Below, one piece after another: positions 1-7,229 of a stretch of DNA of 46,491 bases; position 1 is the first letter of the stretch; each line of letters begins with the position of its first letter. A program made the translations under genes and the position numbers. The stretch covers positions 1 to 46,491 of the forward strand of contig JAPDIW010000031.1 in assembly GCA_029259415.1 (NCBI GenBank), given 5' to 3'. This DNA is from Archaeoglobi archaeon (GTDB lineage Archaea > Halobacteriota > Archaeoglobi > Archaeoglobales > Archaeoglobaceae). The notes beneath the pieces were generated by a model, which was given only the letters and a program-made list of their open reading frames with translations, was not told where the DNA came from and did not search any database.

Positions 1-397
1 ATCTGAGAATTCTCCTGACCTGCCACGAAGAATAGCTAACTCCAAATTCTGCTTCAATGAGCTCCTGAACTTCCTTCGTCGTCCAGGAATCCTTTTTCTT
101 TAGCATTTCCTTCAGTTTCTCTTTCTGTTCTTCCGTTAGCTTTGATGGTCTTCCTCCACCGAATTCTGGAATTAAGCCCTCGTAACCTCTGGAATTCCAC
201 CTTTTAAGCCATGCGTAGCCTGTTGCTTTTGTAACCTCCACAAATTCGGCAGCTTCTTCAACGCTCATTCCTCTGTAAAGGTGTCTTATGAAGTATAATC
301 TTTTGAGAACTCTAGTATCTTTTTCTTTTTTAATCCTTTTATCGAGCTCTTCTGCTGGCATATGCTGCACAACTTCGTAGATTCGCTTCCTACCCAT
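1..397 (-). CDS. IS630-type transposase, N-terminal part (runs off window)
   Basis: Reading the minus strand from ATG at 397 gives 132 uninterrupted codons that leave the window at base 1, so the catalytic part is not visible. The protein begins MGRKRIYEVVQ and holds two helix-turn-helix units: one around residues 40-75 (MSVEEAAEFVEVTKATGYAW) and a second around residues 85-130 (GRPSKLTEEQKEKLKEML). This is the usual DNA-binding half of IS630/Tc1-type transposases. The DDE catalytic domain would lie outside. The gene is divergent from the next transposase remnant, with about 55 bases between the two starts. Family assignment rests on the HTH pattern only. Confidence 0.75.
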   Translation of the reverse strand, partial: MGRKRIYEVVQHMPAEELDKRIKKEKDTRVLKRLYFIRHLYRGMSVEEAAEFVEVTKATGYAWLKRWNSRGYEGLIPEFGGGRPSKLTEEQKEKLKEMLKKKDSWTTKEVQELIEAEFGVSYSSWQVRRILR

Positions 398-452
398 GTA
401 TTTTGTTGTTTTGTTTTAGTATAAATAGTTTTGCTCAAGACCATAAATACTA

Positions 453-1262
453 ATGGGTTACGGCAGACTGACAGAGAGGAAGATAAGGTACATTGTAAGG
501 CACAAGAGAAGAGGAAAGAGCAAAGAGAGATAGCGTTTGAGATGAGAGTCAGCATCTCAACAGTAAAGCGAGTGTGGTCATACTGGCTTACACATAGGGG
601 GTATTTACCGATAAGAAAGAGGGGAAGGAAGGTGAAGGAATTAAGCGAGGAGGAGAAAGAGATCATAAGGGAAGCTAAAGCAAAGTACAAGCTTGGAGCG
701 AGAAGACTCGAAAAGGTGATAGAGCAGGTTTATGGCATCCACATCCTCACAATCGCATTCACAAATTTCTGTTGGAGGAAGGTTTAGCAAGAGAAGAACC
801 AAAGAAGAAGAGGAGAAGAAAACCATACAGAGCATTCGATGTCAGCAGGGCATATTGACTGGTTCGATAAGAATGGTGTTAAGTTCTGTGCAATCATTGA
901 CGATGCCTCCAGAAAGATCCTTGCAGCAGGAGAATTTCAGCATGCTAACACCGCTAATAGCATAGCTTTGGTAGATAAGCTTGTCGAAGATTACTGGGAC
1001 ATCATGCCTTTAGAAGAGCTGATCTCAGACAACGGAAGTGAGTTCGAGCAGAAGGAATGGTAAAAAGGCATGGATAGCAGATTCAAAAGGCATGTAGAAT
1101 CTTTGGGCATAAAGCTGATAACAACGTCAGATTCCATGAAAGCCTTGACACCAAACACTACCTCCAAACACCAGAAGATGCTTTCTGGAGCAGGTTGCCG
1201 GTAGAGGCAAGGTTAGGTGTTGCATTCAAGCTTTTTGATGAGGTGTTGGGGAATGAGAGGTA
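453..1262 (+). pseudogene. Decayed rve-type (IS481-like) transposase
   Basis: A transposase can be followed through three reading frames. ATG at 453 opens MGYGRLTERKIRY; the frame changes near 520 into EIAFEMRVSISTVKRVW (a helix-turn-helix). It changes again near 740 into HNRIHKFLLEEGLAREE, and the integrase core continues with HIDWFDKNGVKFCAIIDDAS and ISDNGSEF, carrying two of the DDE acidic residues. The chain stops at 1063, and another frame (LQTPEDAFWSRLPVEARLG) resembles the C-terminus up to 1262. At least three indels or stops make it inactive. A TATA-like TATAAATAG lies at about 420-428. IS481 placement is inferred from the rve motifs. Confidence 0.8.
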
Positions 1263-1282
1263 GGGTTTATAAAGTCAAAAAT

Positions 1283-1741
1283 TTCAGGACTATACAGACC
1301 GAGATAGACCTCCAAAACAATTTAAAACCTCCAAGTTTAGAGCACCCTTTTGGAACCGATAACCTAGGCAGAGATGTGTTTGCAAGAGTAATCCATGCCG
1401 CAAAAATAGATCTAGGTATAAGTTTAGTTATAGTAGGCTTGTCAGCGATAATAGGGATAGCTATAGGCCTAATCTCAGGTTATTATGGAGGTATTGCCGA
1501 TAAAATAACTGTTTGCTTAATAGACATATTTTTAGCTTTGCCCGAACTCATCTTAGCTTTGGTTATTGTAGGAGCTCTAGGTCCTGGATTATTCAACTCC
1601 GCATTAGCTTTGGTTGCGTTAGGGTGGGTGAGATATGCAAGGATTGTTAGAGGTTCTGTGATGTCAATTAAAGAGAGGCAATTTGTAGAAGTGTCTAAGG
1701 CTGCAGGAGTCGATGATTTTAATTTGATTCTTAAACACTGA
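1283..1741 (+). pseudogene. Fragment of peptide/nickel ABC transporter permease (DppC/OppC-like)
   Basis: About 150 residues match the middle of a binding-protein-dependent permease. The first visible family motif is HPFGTDNLGRDVFARVIHAA, typical of DppC/OppC. Hydrophobic helices follow (LGISLVIVGLSAIIGIAIGL and LPELILALVIVGALGPGLF), then the EAA-like loop (EVSKAAGVDDFN). The N-terminal helix is missing, and the chain stops after LILKH, where DppC proteins normally run on through another 60-80 residues. Both ends coincide with transposase remnants, so the gene was probably cut by insertion and deletion. No other transporter subunit lies nearby. Confidence 0.85.
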
Positions 1742-2515
1742 CGGTGTGAACGAAAAGCATTTATTATATAATCATACCAAAACATGCTTATGAACTGCAA
1801 ATTAGAATTGGATGAACGTCAGATACCTGCTTGGTTTACTACACAACCTTATGACAGAATCCCTGAACGAGTTGGGATTCAGCATTGCTGAGGATTTAAC
1901 TGCATATTCTCTGATAAGAACTTTTACTATAATCAGGACGATTAAAAGCATATCAGAAGACATAATCGGGAAAGATAGAACGGCAATAATCAAAAACATT
2001 CAAAGATTAACAGAAATCGAAGATCTCCTTTTTAACCAGCTTGAATTGTTTCCCGACATTCTTGACGGAAGAATCAGTCTTACGGGAATAATAGACTCGA
2101 CGTTCTTAAGGCGTTTCAGCGAAAAAGTTTACTCAGCAAAGCTCAGATGGAACTACGTCAAGGAATGCTACGAAATACTTCAGGAACAGATAAACTGCTG
2201 TTTGTTCACGGATAAAGGAGTATATACTGCCTACACTGAAATAAAACCTCCGGAAAAGAAGAGCACAGAAATCTACGCTGAGATAATAGATCATCTTTCA
2301 AAAAAAACGTGGGGAAGTTTGTAGGATGGCTTTGTGACAACGAAAGAAGTTCTGAGGAGAGCAAAGGAAAACAAGGTTGTATATATTGGGAGAGTAAAGA
2401 AGAACTGGATTGTTGAAGTGTTTGGAAAGAAATTCAGAATAGAGGAGTTATTCAAAGATGAAAAGCTCTGCAAGAGGACTGTTGAAGGAAAGGAGTTTTA
2501 TTTAGCCTTTTTGCA
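1742..2515 (+). pseudogene. Decayed DDE transposase (IS4-like) remnant
   Basis: Two open segments in different frames, 1812-2324 and 2334 to about 2515, read as one degenerate transposase. The first includes IIDSTFLRRFSEKVYS, which could hold an early DDE aspartate. The second begins GFVTTKEVLRRAKENKVVYI and continues GRVKKNWIVEVFGKKFRIEE, which resembles the region of IS4-type transposases where an exposed lysine-rich strand follows the second acidic residue. The frame breaks at a TAG near 2324. The left end touches the truncated dppC fragment and the right end runs into the truncated vapC, so this element probably caused both truncations. Family placement is tentative. Confidence 0.55.
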
Positions 2516-2661
2516 ACAGAAATTAACTCAATTAGGAATATTTTGGGTATAAAAACAGTTAAGCCCTCAATTGAACTCAAAAACTCATTTGCTGTTTTAT
2601 TTCTGTTATTATCTTCCTCAAAAAGGTAATCTACAAAAACGGAAGTATCAATAACGAGCAT
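2505..2661 (-). pseudogene. vapC: VapC-type PIN-domain toxin, truncated
   Basis: The start [17 protein letters not shown] is a classic PIN-domain N-terminus with the first metal-binding aspartate (residue 5). The second conserved acidic residue follows in FLIELISVAKRL. After about residue 52 the sequence stops resembling PIN proteins and becomes the reverse strand of the adjoining transposase remnant; the open frame ends at 2452 after 69 residues. A full VapC is about 125-140 residues with two or three further acidic residues, so this toxin ribonuclease should be inactive. It overlaps the antitoxin gene by 14 bases, implying former translational coupling. Confidence 0.8.
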
Positions 2662-2863
2662 TTCTTATCTCCTCTAATGTTTTGTAAGCTCCCTCACTTT
2701 TACTCGTCTTCCCCCTGAGTTCCTCAAGCTTGGTGTAGAATCTTTTGGTCACTCTTTTCGTTTCTTTGATCTCCACTCTAACAACTTCTCCCTCTCTTAA
2801 TTTAACTTTCTTGAGAGGCTTAAAAACGCCATCACGGTAAACCATTTCTATAGTCTCACTCAT
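2648..2863 (-). CDS. DUF104-family antitoxin (VapB partner of truncated VapC)
   Basis: This 71-residue protein begins [20 protein letters not shown] and has the [10 protein letters not shown] and [11 protein letters not shown] segments of the small beta-barrel-like DUF104 antitoxins found with archaeal VapC toxins. I chose ATG at 2863 because AAAGGTGAT is well spaced before it; an in-frame GTG at 2872 overlaps that ribosome site. The C-terminal half ([20 protein letters not shown]) is the kind of flexible segment that wraps the toxin. The antitoxin looks intact although its toxin is cut short. AT-rich TATA-like sequence lies near 2900. Confidence 0.8.
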   Translation of the reverse strand: MSETIEMVYRDGVFKPLKKVKLREGEVVRVEIKETKRVTKRFYTKLEELRGKTSKSEGAYKTLEEIRNARY

Positions 2864-3007
2864 GTGAATCACCTTTGTAGCTCAATATGTTTTAAAATAC
2901 TTAAAAGCTTTCAGCCTGTTGCCGTGGTATAGAATTCATTGAGGTTGAACTGCTAATTTTGAAGAACCCATGTAGTTTGTTTAACATTCCGTCCATTGCG
3001 AATACAA

Positions 3008-4049
3008 TTAGAACCCAAAAAATTTGCCAAGCTCCGTCTGAGATTGGTCAAGTTTTGGTGGAAGTTTTAATTTTTGCACTTTGTAAAAAGAATCTTTTCT
3101 ACGCTCTACCCACTTACTTCCGTACACATCTGAGAAAATTTCTCTAGCATTCTCTAGTTTGTGTTTTGGAAAGAAGCTAATATTTTGCCTTCTGTGGTAA
3201 TTGAAAGAGCTGTTTGGGTTGGCAGGATTAAGCAACAAACGTTCAACAAGATCCCGTAAAATCCACGCAAGCTCTTTTTTAAATGGATCTTCTGAGGGGC
3301 AGAATATGCTTTGTGTTGTTGCTCCTAGCACAAGATCCACAAGTTGGAGAACTTGGCAATCTAACCGTTCCTCTTCGTTAGATGCTTTTTTGTGATCTGA
3401 ATCAAGAAAAATGATTTTAGTAGGAAAAACAACCTTTTTCTTTAACTCCGATTTTAATTCGTCTTCAAGCCTTCGAAGATTGTCTTTCGGGAAATACTTA
3501 TGAAATGCCAATCCTGTACTATTATCGTGTATGATGGTTTTTATTTCGATTTTATCCTTGAACCCAAAAGAGAAGAACTTTAATCCGTATTTTATGTTAC
3601 TTCTAAAAAATCGAGTGTAAACGTTTTCGTGCCATTTCGATTGCTCTACGTCTTCCGAATTTTGATATGTCGAGATTATTTAGATTGAGGTAGAGTATGT
3701 TAAATTTTATTGATTTGTTTTGTTTGTTTCTGTTAATAAAATAGTTCAACCATTTTCTTGAAATTTCTTGCTTCGATTTACTTGATTTCTTACGTAAATT
3801 CACAAAATGAAGTTCAGAGTTATTCAAATCGTGCCATGCTTCTTTGCAATTATTTTTGAACGGACAATCTTTGAAGTCCCAATACCAATCATCGCAAGCC
3901 TCATTTAAGCATCTTAGCCTAATCAGATCATTTACTATCTCAGAAAACTCTTCTTCGAAAAGAAAGAATGATGCAATGGCCATGTACTTAACTTCATTTT
4001 CCTTATCTGTGATTTCATGCTGCTCGTCAACGTAGATCCTTAATTTCAA
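3008..4049 (-). pseudogene. DUF3800-family protein, split by one frameshift
   Basis: Two minus-strand frames, 4049-3603 and about 3611-3008, make one protein. The N-terminus MKLRIYVDEQHE carries the acidic strand typical of DUF3800, a predicted RNase H-like fold. The C-terminal half has FLDSDHKKAS and LDCQVLQLVDLVLGATTQ, matching the family's closing aspartate and 'LQLADLLLGA' segment. The break lies in a six-base homopolymer at 3605-3610; removing one base joins the frames into about 346 residues. A ribosome site GGGGGTAA precedes the TTG start at 4049. Only 11 bases separate it from hsdM upstream, so the two probably form one operon. Function is unknown; DUF3800 genes are common on mobile elements. 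Confidence 0.7.
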
Positions 4050-4060
4050 TAAATTACCCC

Positions 4061-5587
4061 CTAGTTTACGTTGTAACTGAGCTCAACTAAATAAGAAGCA
4101 ATTTTTTCCTCAACCTTTGCAATCTCCCCTTCAATCTCCTTCAACTCTCTCCACTCCTTAGCAACATCAATCTCCTCAACCTCCTCCTGCGGAAATACGT
4201 AGAGCGTAACATTCAGATTGTAGTCATTCTCCTTGATCTCATCAAGAAAAACAACCCTGCAGAATCCATCCCCATCCTTAAACTCCCTGTAGGCATTCAC
4301 GATCTTCTCAATATGCTTCTCTCCCAAACGATTCAGCTTTCTAACTTCTGGATGCTTCTCGAATTCATTGCTCGCATTTATGAACAGAATCTTGCCTTTC
4401 CTCTCTTCGGGTCTCTGCTTGTTGAAAATTATGATTGCTCCTGGAGCTCCAGTATTGTAAAACAACTTCTCTGGCAGCAGTATCACACATTCAATCAGAT
4501 CATCCTCAATTACAGCCTTCCTTATCTGCTTCTCCTTCCCACCTCTGAAAAGGCATCCGTTATCTATTACAACCCCAACCTTTTTCTTTGCAGAAGCGAG
4601 CATATGCTGAATCCACGCCCAATCGGCTGATTGCTTTGGAGTGAAGCCATACCTAAACCTCTCATCGTAGAATTCCGCCTTCTTCAGCTCCTCCTCTCCA
4701 TAACCATCCTGATTCCATGGTGGATTAGCTATTACTATATCAAATTTCCTGAACGTCTCTCCTTCCTTAAATCTCGGATTCTTCAGCGTATCCCCAACTT
4801 CAAGCTTAATGTCTTTTATACCGTGAACTATTGCATTCATCTTCGCTATAGCGTAGGTTGTGGGGTTAACTTCTTGGCCGTAAAGAAACAGCTTCTTCGC
4901 CTCTTCTTCCCCATACTTCTGCTTCACATAATCGTACGCTCTAATGAGCATCCTCGCATAGCCAGCAGCAGGATCGTAAACGCTATCCATCGGCTTCGGA
5001 TCAACAATTTTAACAATCAGCTCCACAACCTCAGATGGAGTGAAAACCTCTCCTTCCTTCGCCTTTTGTGGAGCGAAGTAACCTATAATCCACTCGTAGG
5101 CATCGCCAAGAATGCTATCACTCGTTCTTCCCAAATTGAGCCCGCTGAAAAGCTCGAAAAGCTGGGCAAGAATGTCGAAGTTATCCCTATGCCTCGTAAA
5201 CTCAAGAAAATCGAGCCTGTCAACAACTCCCTGCAGTTCAGGATTTTTCTCGGCAAGGAGCTTTAAAGCTTCGGAAAGCTTAACGGGCAACTCGTTAATG
5301 TTCTTTCTCAGCTCTTCCCAAGTATATTTCTCAGGATACTCAAACCTGTGGAAGGATTTATCTTTGGCAAGCTTTTCAGCCTCTTCCTTGCTTAATCCCT
5401 TTTCGAGAAGAGTTTTCAAAGCTTCGTTGTACTCTCTCTTCCACTCATCGCTTAATCTTTTCAGGAAAAGGAGAACGAGAATGTATTTGTAATCAACTCT
5501 TGTTCTTATCAGATCAGCAGCCTGCTTGCAGGCTCTTATCAGCTCATCTCTTGTTGTCTCAATATCAATGTAATCAGCAAGAGTCAT
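4061..5587 (-). CDS. hsdM: Type I restriction-modification methyltransferase subunit (HsdM-like), solitary
   Basis: About 508 residues. The N-terminal helical domain (ETTRDELIRACKQAADLIRT then LVLLFLKRLSDEWKREY) and the adenine-methylase core are those of HsdM. Motif IV is intact in DIVIANPPWNQDGYGEEE, as expected for an N6-adenine methylase. Motif I is unusual: DPAAGYARML where HsdM proteins have a DPACGSGG-like SAM loop, so the glycine-rich turn is lost. The C-terminus (EWRELKEIEGEIAKVEEKIA) is a coiled coil like the one that contacts HsdS. No hsdS or hsdR is present. I start at ATG 5587 because an AT-rich TATA-like stretch lies about 27 bases upstream; TTG 5608 would add seven residues. 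Confidence 0.85.
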   Translation of the reverse strand: MTLADYIDIETTRDELIRACKQAADLIRTRVDYKYILVLLFLKRLSDEWKREYNEALKTLLEKGLSKEEAEKLAKDKSFHRFEYPEKYTWEELRKNINELPVKLSEALKLLAEKNPELQGVVDRLDFLEFTRHRDNFDILAQLFELFSGLNLGRTSDSILGDAYEWIIGYFAPQKAKEGEVFTPSEVVELIVKIVDPKPMDSVYDPAAGYARMLIRAYDYVKQKYGEEEAKKLFLYGQEVNPTTYAIAKMNAIVHGIKDIKLEVGDTLKNPRFKEGETFRKFDIVIANPPWNQDGYGEEELKKAEFYDERFRYGFTPKQSADWAWIQHMLASAKKKVGVVIDNGCLFRGGKEKQIRKAVIEDDLIECVILLPEKLFYNTGAPGAIIIFNKQRPEERKGKILFINASNEFEKHPEVRKLNRLGEKHIEKIVNAYREFKDGDGFCRVVFLDEIKENDYNLNVTLYVFPQEEVEEIDVAKEWRELKEIEGEIAKVEEKIASYLVELSYNVN

Positions 5588-5715
5588 TAAATGGTGTAAT
5601 TCAATCAATTATTTTTAGTTTTCTGAGAAGTTTTACTGGTTAGTTCCGATAATGCCAGATTTTGTTGATCAATCCCCCATTGTTGATTTGCTGCTGAACC
5701 GATTTAGATGGCAAA

Positions 5716-6020
5716 ATCAACCTCTATCAACAAATCAATCAACACTCATCAACTGCGAATCAATCTGAATCAACTTTCTATCACCCTCTCAATCAACCCC
5801 TATCAACACTCAATCAACAAGTCAATCAACAGGAGATCAACCCAAATCAACGTTAAATCAACTCTATTCAACAACTAAATCGCTACCAAATCAAAGCCAA
5901 TCAACCTTAAATCAACAGTGATCAACTCTATCAGCGATAAATCAACTTCTATCACCAAGGAATCACCCTATCAATCCCCTGGTGATTACCCTTGATCCCC
6001 TTTAATCACTCTTCATCCCC
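5716..6020 (+). repeat. Helically phased hexamer array (ATCAAC and variants)
   Basis: Exact ATCAAC begins at 5716, 5726, 5738, 5748, 5769, 5792, 5802, 5813, 5825, 5836, 5846, 5857, 5900, 5911, 5921 and 5941. Variants fill the missing phases: ATCAAT 5759, ATCACC 5780, 5951 and 5962, TTCAAC 5867, ATCGCT 5879, ATCAAA 5890, ATCAGC 5930, then ATCCCC 5995, ATCACT 6005 and ATCCCC 6015. From 5716 to 5962 there are 23 steps averaging about 10.7 bp, so the motifs lie on one face of the helix. Two copies in opposite orientation (GTTGAT, 5664 and 5682) flank the left end. Steps of 10, 11 and 12 rule out a coding repeat. It lies upstream of hsdM and abuts the RHH gene. Confidence 0.9.
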
Positions 6021-6249
6021 ATAACCCCCCATAAGAAATTGAAGATGGCTTTTTGCTTAGTTTTGAAAGTATGTGTTGCAAACTTTGTGTGTGTGCATAG
6101 CGGGAATCTCTAAGGTAATCTTCCAAAGCTTTAGTTAATAACTCTTCAAAATATTTATGGAGAGTTCAGTATTTGGCGAATACGTAATCCCTGAAAGCTT
6201 CTAATACTTCATCATCCACATGGATGTACATTTTCTCTTTTTGAGACAT
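6013..6249 (-). pseudogene. Ribbon-helix-helix DNA-binding protein interrupted by a TGA codon
   Basis: ATG at 6249 follows a strong ribosome site (GGAGG, six bases away). The frame reads MSQKEKMYIHVDDEVLEAF and RDYVFAKY, meets TGA at codon 28 (6166-6168), then continues in the same frame as TLHKYFEELLTKALEDYL up to a stop at 6013. The strand-turn-helix-helix order, and a stop exactly where RHH proteins have Gly (one G-to-T change from GGA), indicate a 78-residue RHH regulator of the plasmid copy-control/partition type with one nonsense mutation. Its 3' end touches the phased hexamer array, a plausible binding site for such a protein. It lacks a companion ATPase here. Confidence 0.65.
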
Positions 6250-6517
6250 TTAGAACCTCCCTCCTTAGTTCACCAAAAAATGCGTTTTGGATACCAACTT
6301 GCATGTTTTTAGGGAAATTTTTGCAAGTTGGTTACTTGGTAACCAAGTTTGGTAACTTAGTAACCGATTTGCAAAATATAGGTATAGATATAATAAAGAG
6401 TTTATGCATCTTGGCAACCAACTTGCAGTATTTGAACCCATGATAATTTCCCTGAGAGCTTCTTTTGATAGTGTTATACTCCTGTTCTCTCGTTGTGCAC
6501 ACACAAACTTTGCAACA
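6074..6517. repeat. Long-range inverted repeat, arms 6074-6098 and 6494-6517
   Basis: The left arm begins TGTTGCAAACTTTG and the reverse complement of the right arm begins TGTTGCAAAGTTTG; both go on into GTGTGTG and CA. Over about 24 bases there is one mismatch and one 2-base length difference. The left arm lies inside the 3' part of the RHH pseudogene; the right arm lies upstream of it. The arms enclose the RHH 5' half and the palindrome-rich region, so this may be an inverted partial duplication or the ends of a lost mobile unit. Confidence 0.6.
6293..6427. repeat. Cluster of short palindromes upstream of the RHH gene
   Basis: ACCAACTTGCA occurs at 6293-6303 and 6417-6427, and its reverse complement at 6322-6332. 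Between them GGTTAC or its complement GTAACC recurs: GGTTAC, TTG, GTAACC forms a clean palindrome at 6330-6344, with further half-sites at 6351 and 6360. AT-rich sequence follows (around 6370-6402). The cluster lies 45-180 bases upstream of the RHH start, so it may be an autoregulatory operator or replication iterons. No protein is identified for it. Confidence 0.65.
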
Positions 6518-6753
6518 TCAAAGTTCATCTTCTCTTCTTCTTGCATAACGCCCTTGGAATATCCTTACAGGGCAAGGGTTGATTGATAATCTTCAGAATA
6601 GATGGTTTGCAGCAATAGTTATCCCCTCTTTTCCATCCACATCTCATGTTTATTGAACTTCATCTCTACGTTTTTTCTTACTTTCCTGAATTCTTTTCCT
6701 TTCGGAACATTCAACGCTAAATTTTCCTATCGTTACATCCATCCCACGCCCTA

Positions 6754-6769
6754 TGTTCCACATGGAACA
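6754..6769. other. parS-like palindrome
   Basis: TGTTCCACATGGAACA is a 16-base palindrome with 7-base arms. From memory of the bacterial ParB site (TGTTCCACGTGAAACA in Bacillus subtilis) it matches 14 of 16 positions. A further half-site GGAACA follows at 6774 and another lies at 6704. No ParB gene is in the window, so a centromere role is inferred from sequence resemblance and from the neighbouring RHH gene and phased array. It could instead be the operator of an unrelated dimeric repressor. Confidence 0.4.
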
Positions 6770-6976
6770 ATCTGGAACATACTCTGAATCAACCTTTAAA
6801 AGGGAGATTTCGGCAAAAAACGACCGTAGAAGGGTTGATTTACGCATCAAAATTTTTAAGAAATAGCTGTATATTTCTGAAATAAGATTCCAAAAACCGA
6901 TTTTCTAAAGCTATAAACGAACCTATGGACTTCTTAAAACCTAAAAATCCATCAAAACTCACAATTTTAAGAATAG

Positions 6977-7049
6977 TGGGCTCGCCCGGATTCGAACCGG
7001 GGACCTTCGCCTCGTCAAGGCGACGTCATAACCCCTAGACCACGAGCCC
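6977..7049 (-). tRNA. tRNA-Val (anticodon GAC)
   Basis: On the minus strand the gene starts GGGCTCG at 7049, paired with CGAGCCC at 6984-6978 (7-bp acceptor stem). The discriminator is A at 6977, and CCA is not encoded. The anticodon arm is TCGCC, loop TTGACGA, GGCGA, giving anticodon GAC (valine). The T arm contains GGTTCGAATCC. All arms fold without an intron. The 3' end faces the accessory region, the usual orientation when an element integrates at a tRNA 3' end; I did not find a duplicated 3' segment in the window. Confidence 0.95.
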
Positions 7050-7229
7050 TCCAAGATGTGGTTTAGCAGCAGTCTTATGAATTTTACGGTTGTTCGGTGT
7101 GGGTTTTCAGAATTTTCAAATTTCCATGATTAAAGCATTTTTCCCATATTTTGTGAATAGTCTCGCAAAAGAAGCTTTAATCCAAATTAAGGGAAAGACT
7201 TTTAAATCAACGACTCCTTCTTTACTAAC

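Larger units (their letters stand above)
6250..6976. other. Non-coding AT-rich stretch between the RHH gene and tRNA-Val
   Basis: No convincing gene is visible in these 727 bases. Short open frames on both strands lack ribosome sites and family motifs. The stretch holds the palindrome cluster (6293-6427), the right inverted-repeat arm (6494-6517), a parS-like palindrome (6754-6769) and three further scattered copies of the hexamer (GTTGAT at 6578 and 6834, ATCAAC at 6788). It looks like regulatory or maintenance DNA of a former extrachromosomal element. Confidence 0.6.

Noticed and set aside
4631-5266. Plus-strand open frame of 211 codons inside hsdM
   Set aside because: Antisense shadow; the minus-strand frame carries clear methyltransferase motifs.
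5716-6020. CRISPR array or coding tandem repeat
   Set aside because: The repeated unit is only six bases with 4-6 base variable spacers, far below CRISPR dimensions, and the spacing of 10-12 is not a multiple of three.
6166-6168. TGA in the RHH gene read as selenocysteine or by recoding
   Set aside because: The family has glycine here, no recoding hairpin is evident and no such system is known to me in this genus; a nonsense mutation is simpler.
6265-6546. Minus-strand open frame of 93 codons upstream of the RHH gene
   Set aside because: No ribosome site, no family motif, and it spans the palindrome cluster whose composition explains the open frame.
6650-6850. Minus-strand open frame across the parS-like site
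   Set aside because: Low-complexity basic sequence without start signals; more likely non-coding.
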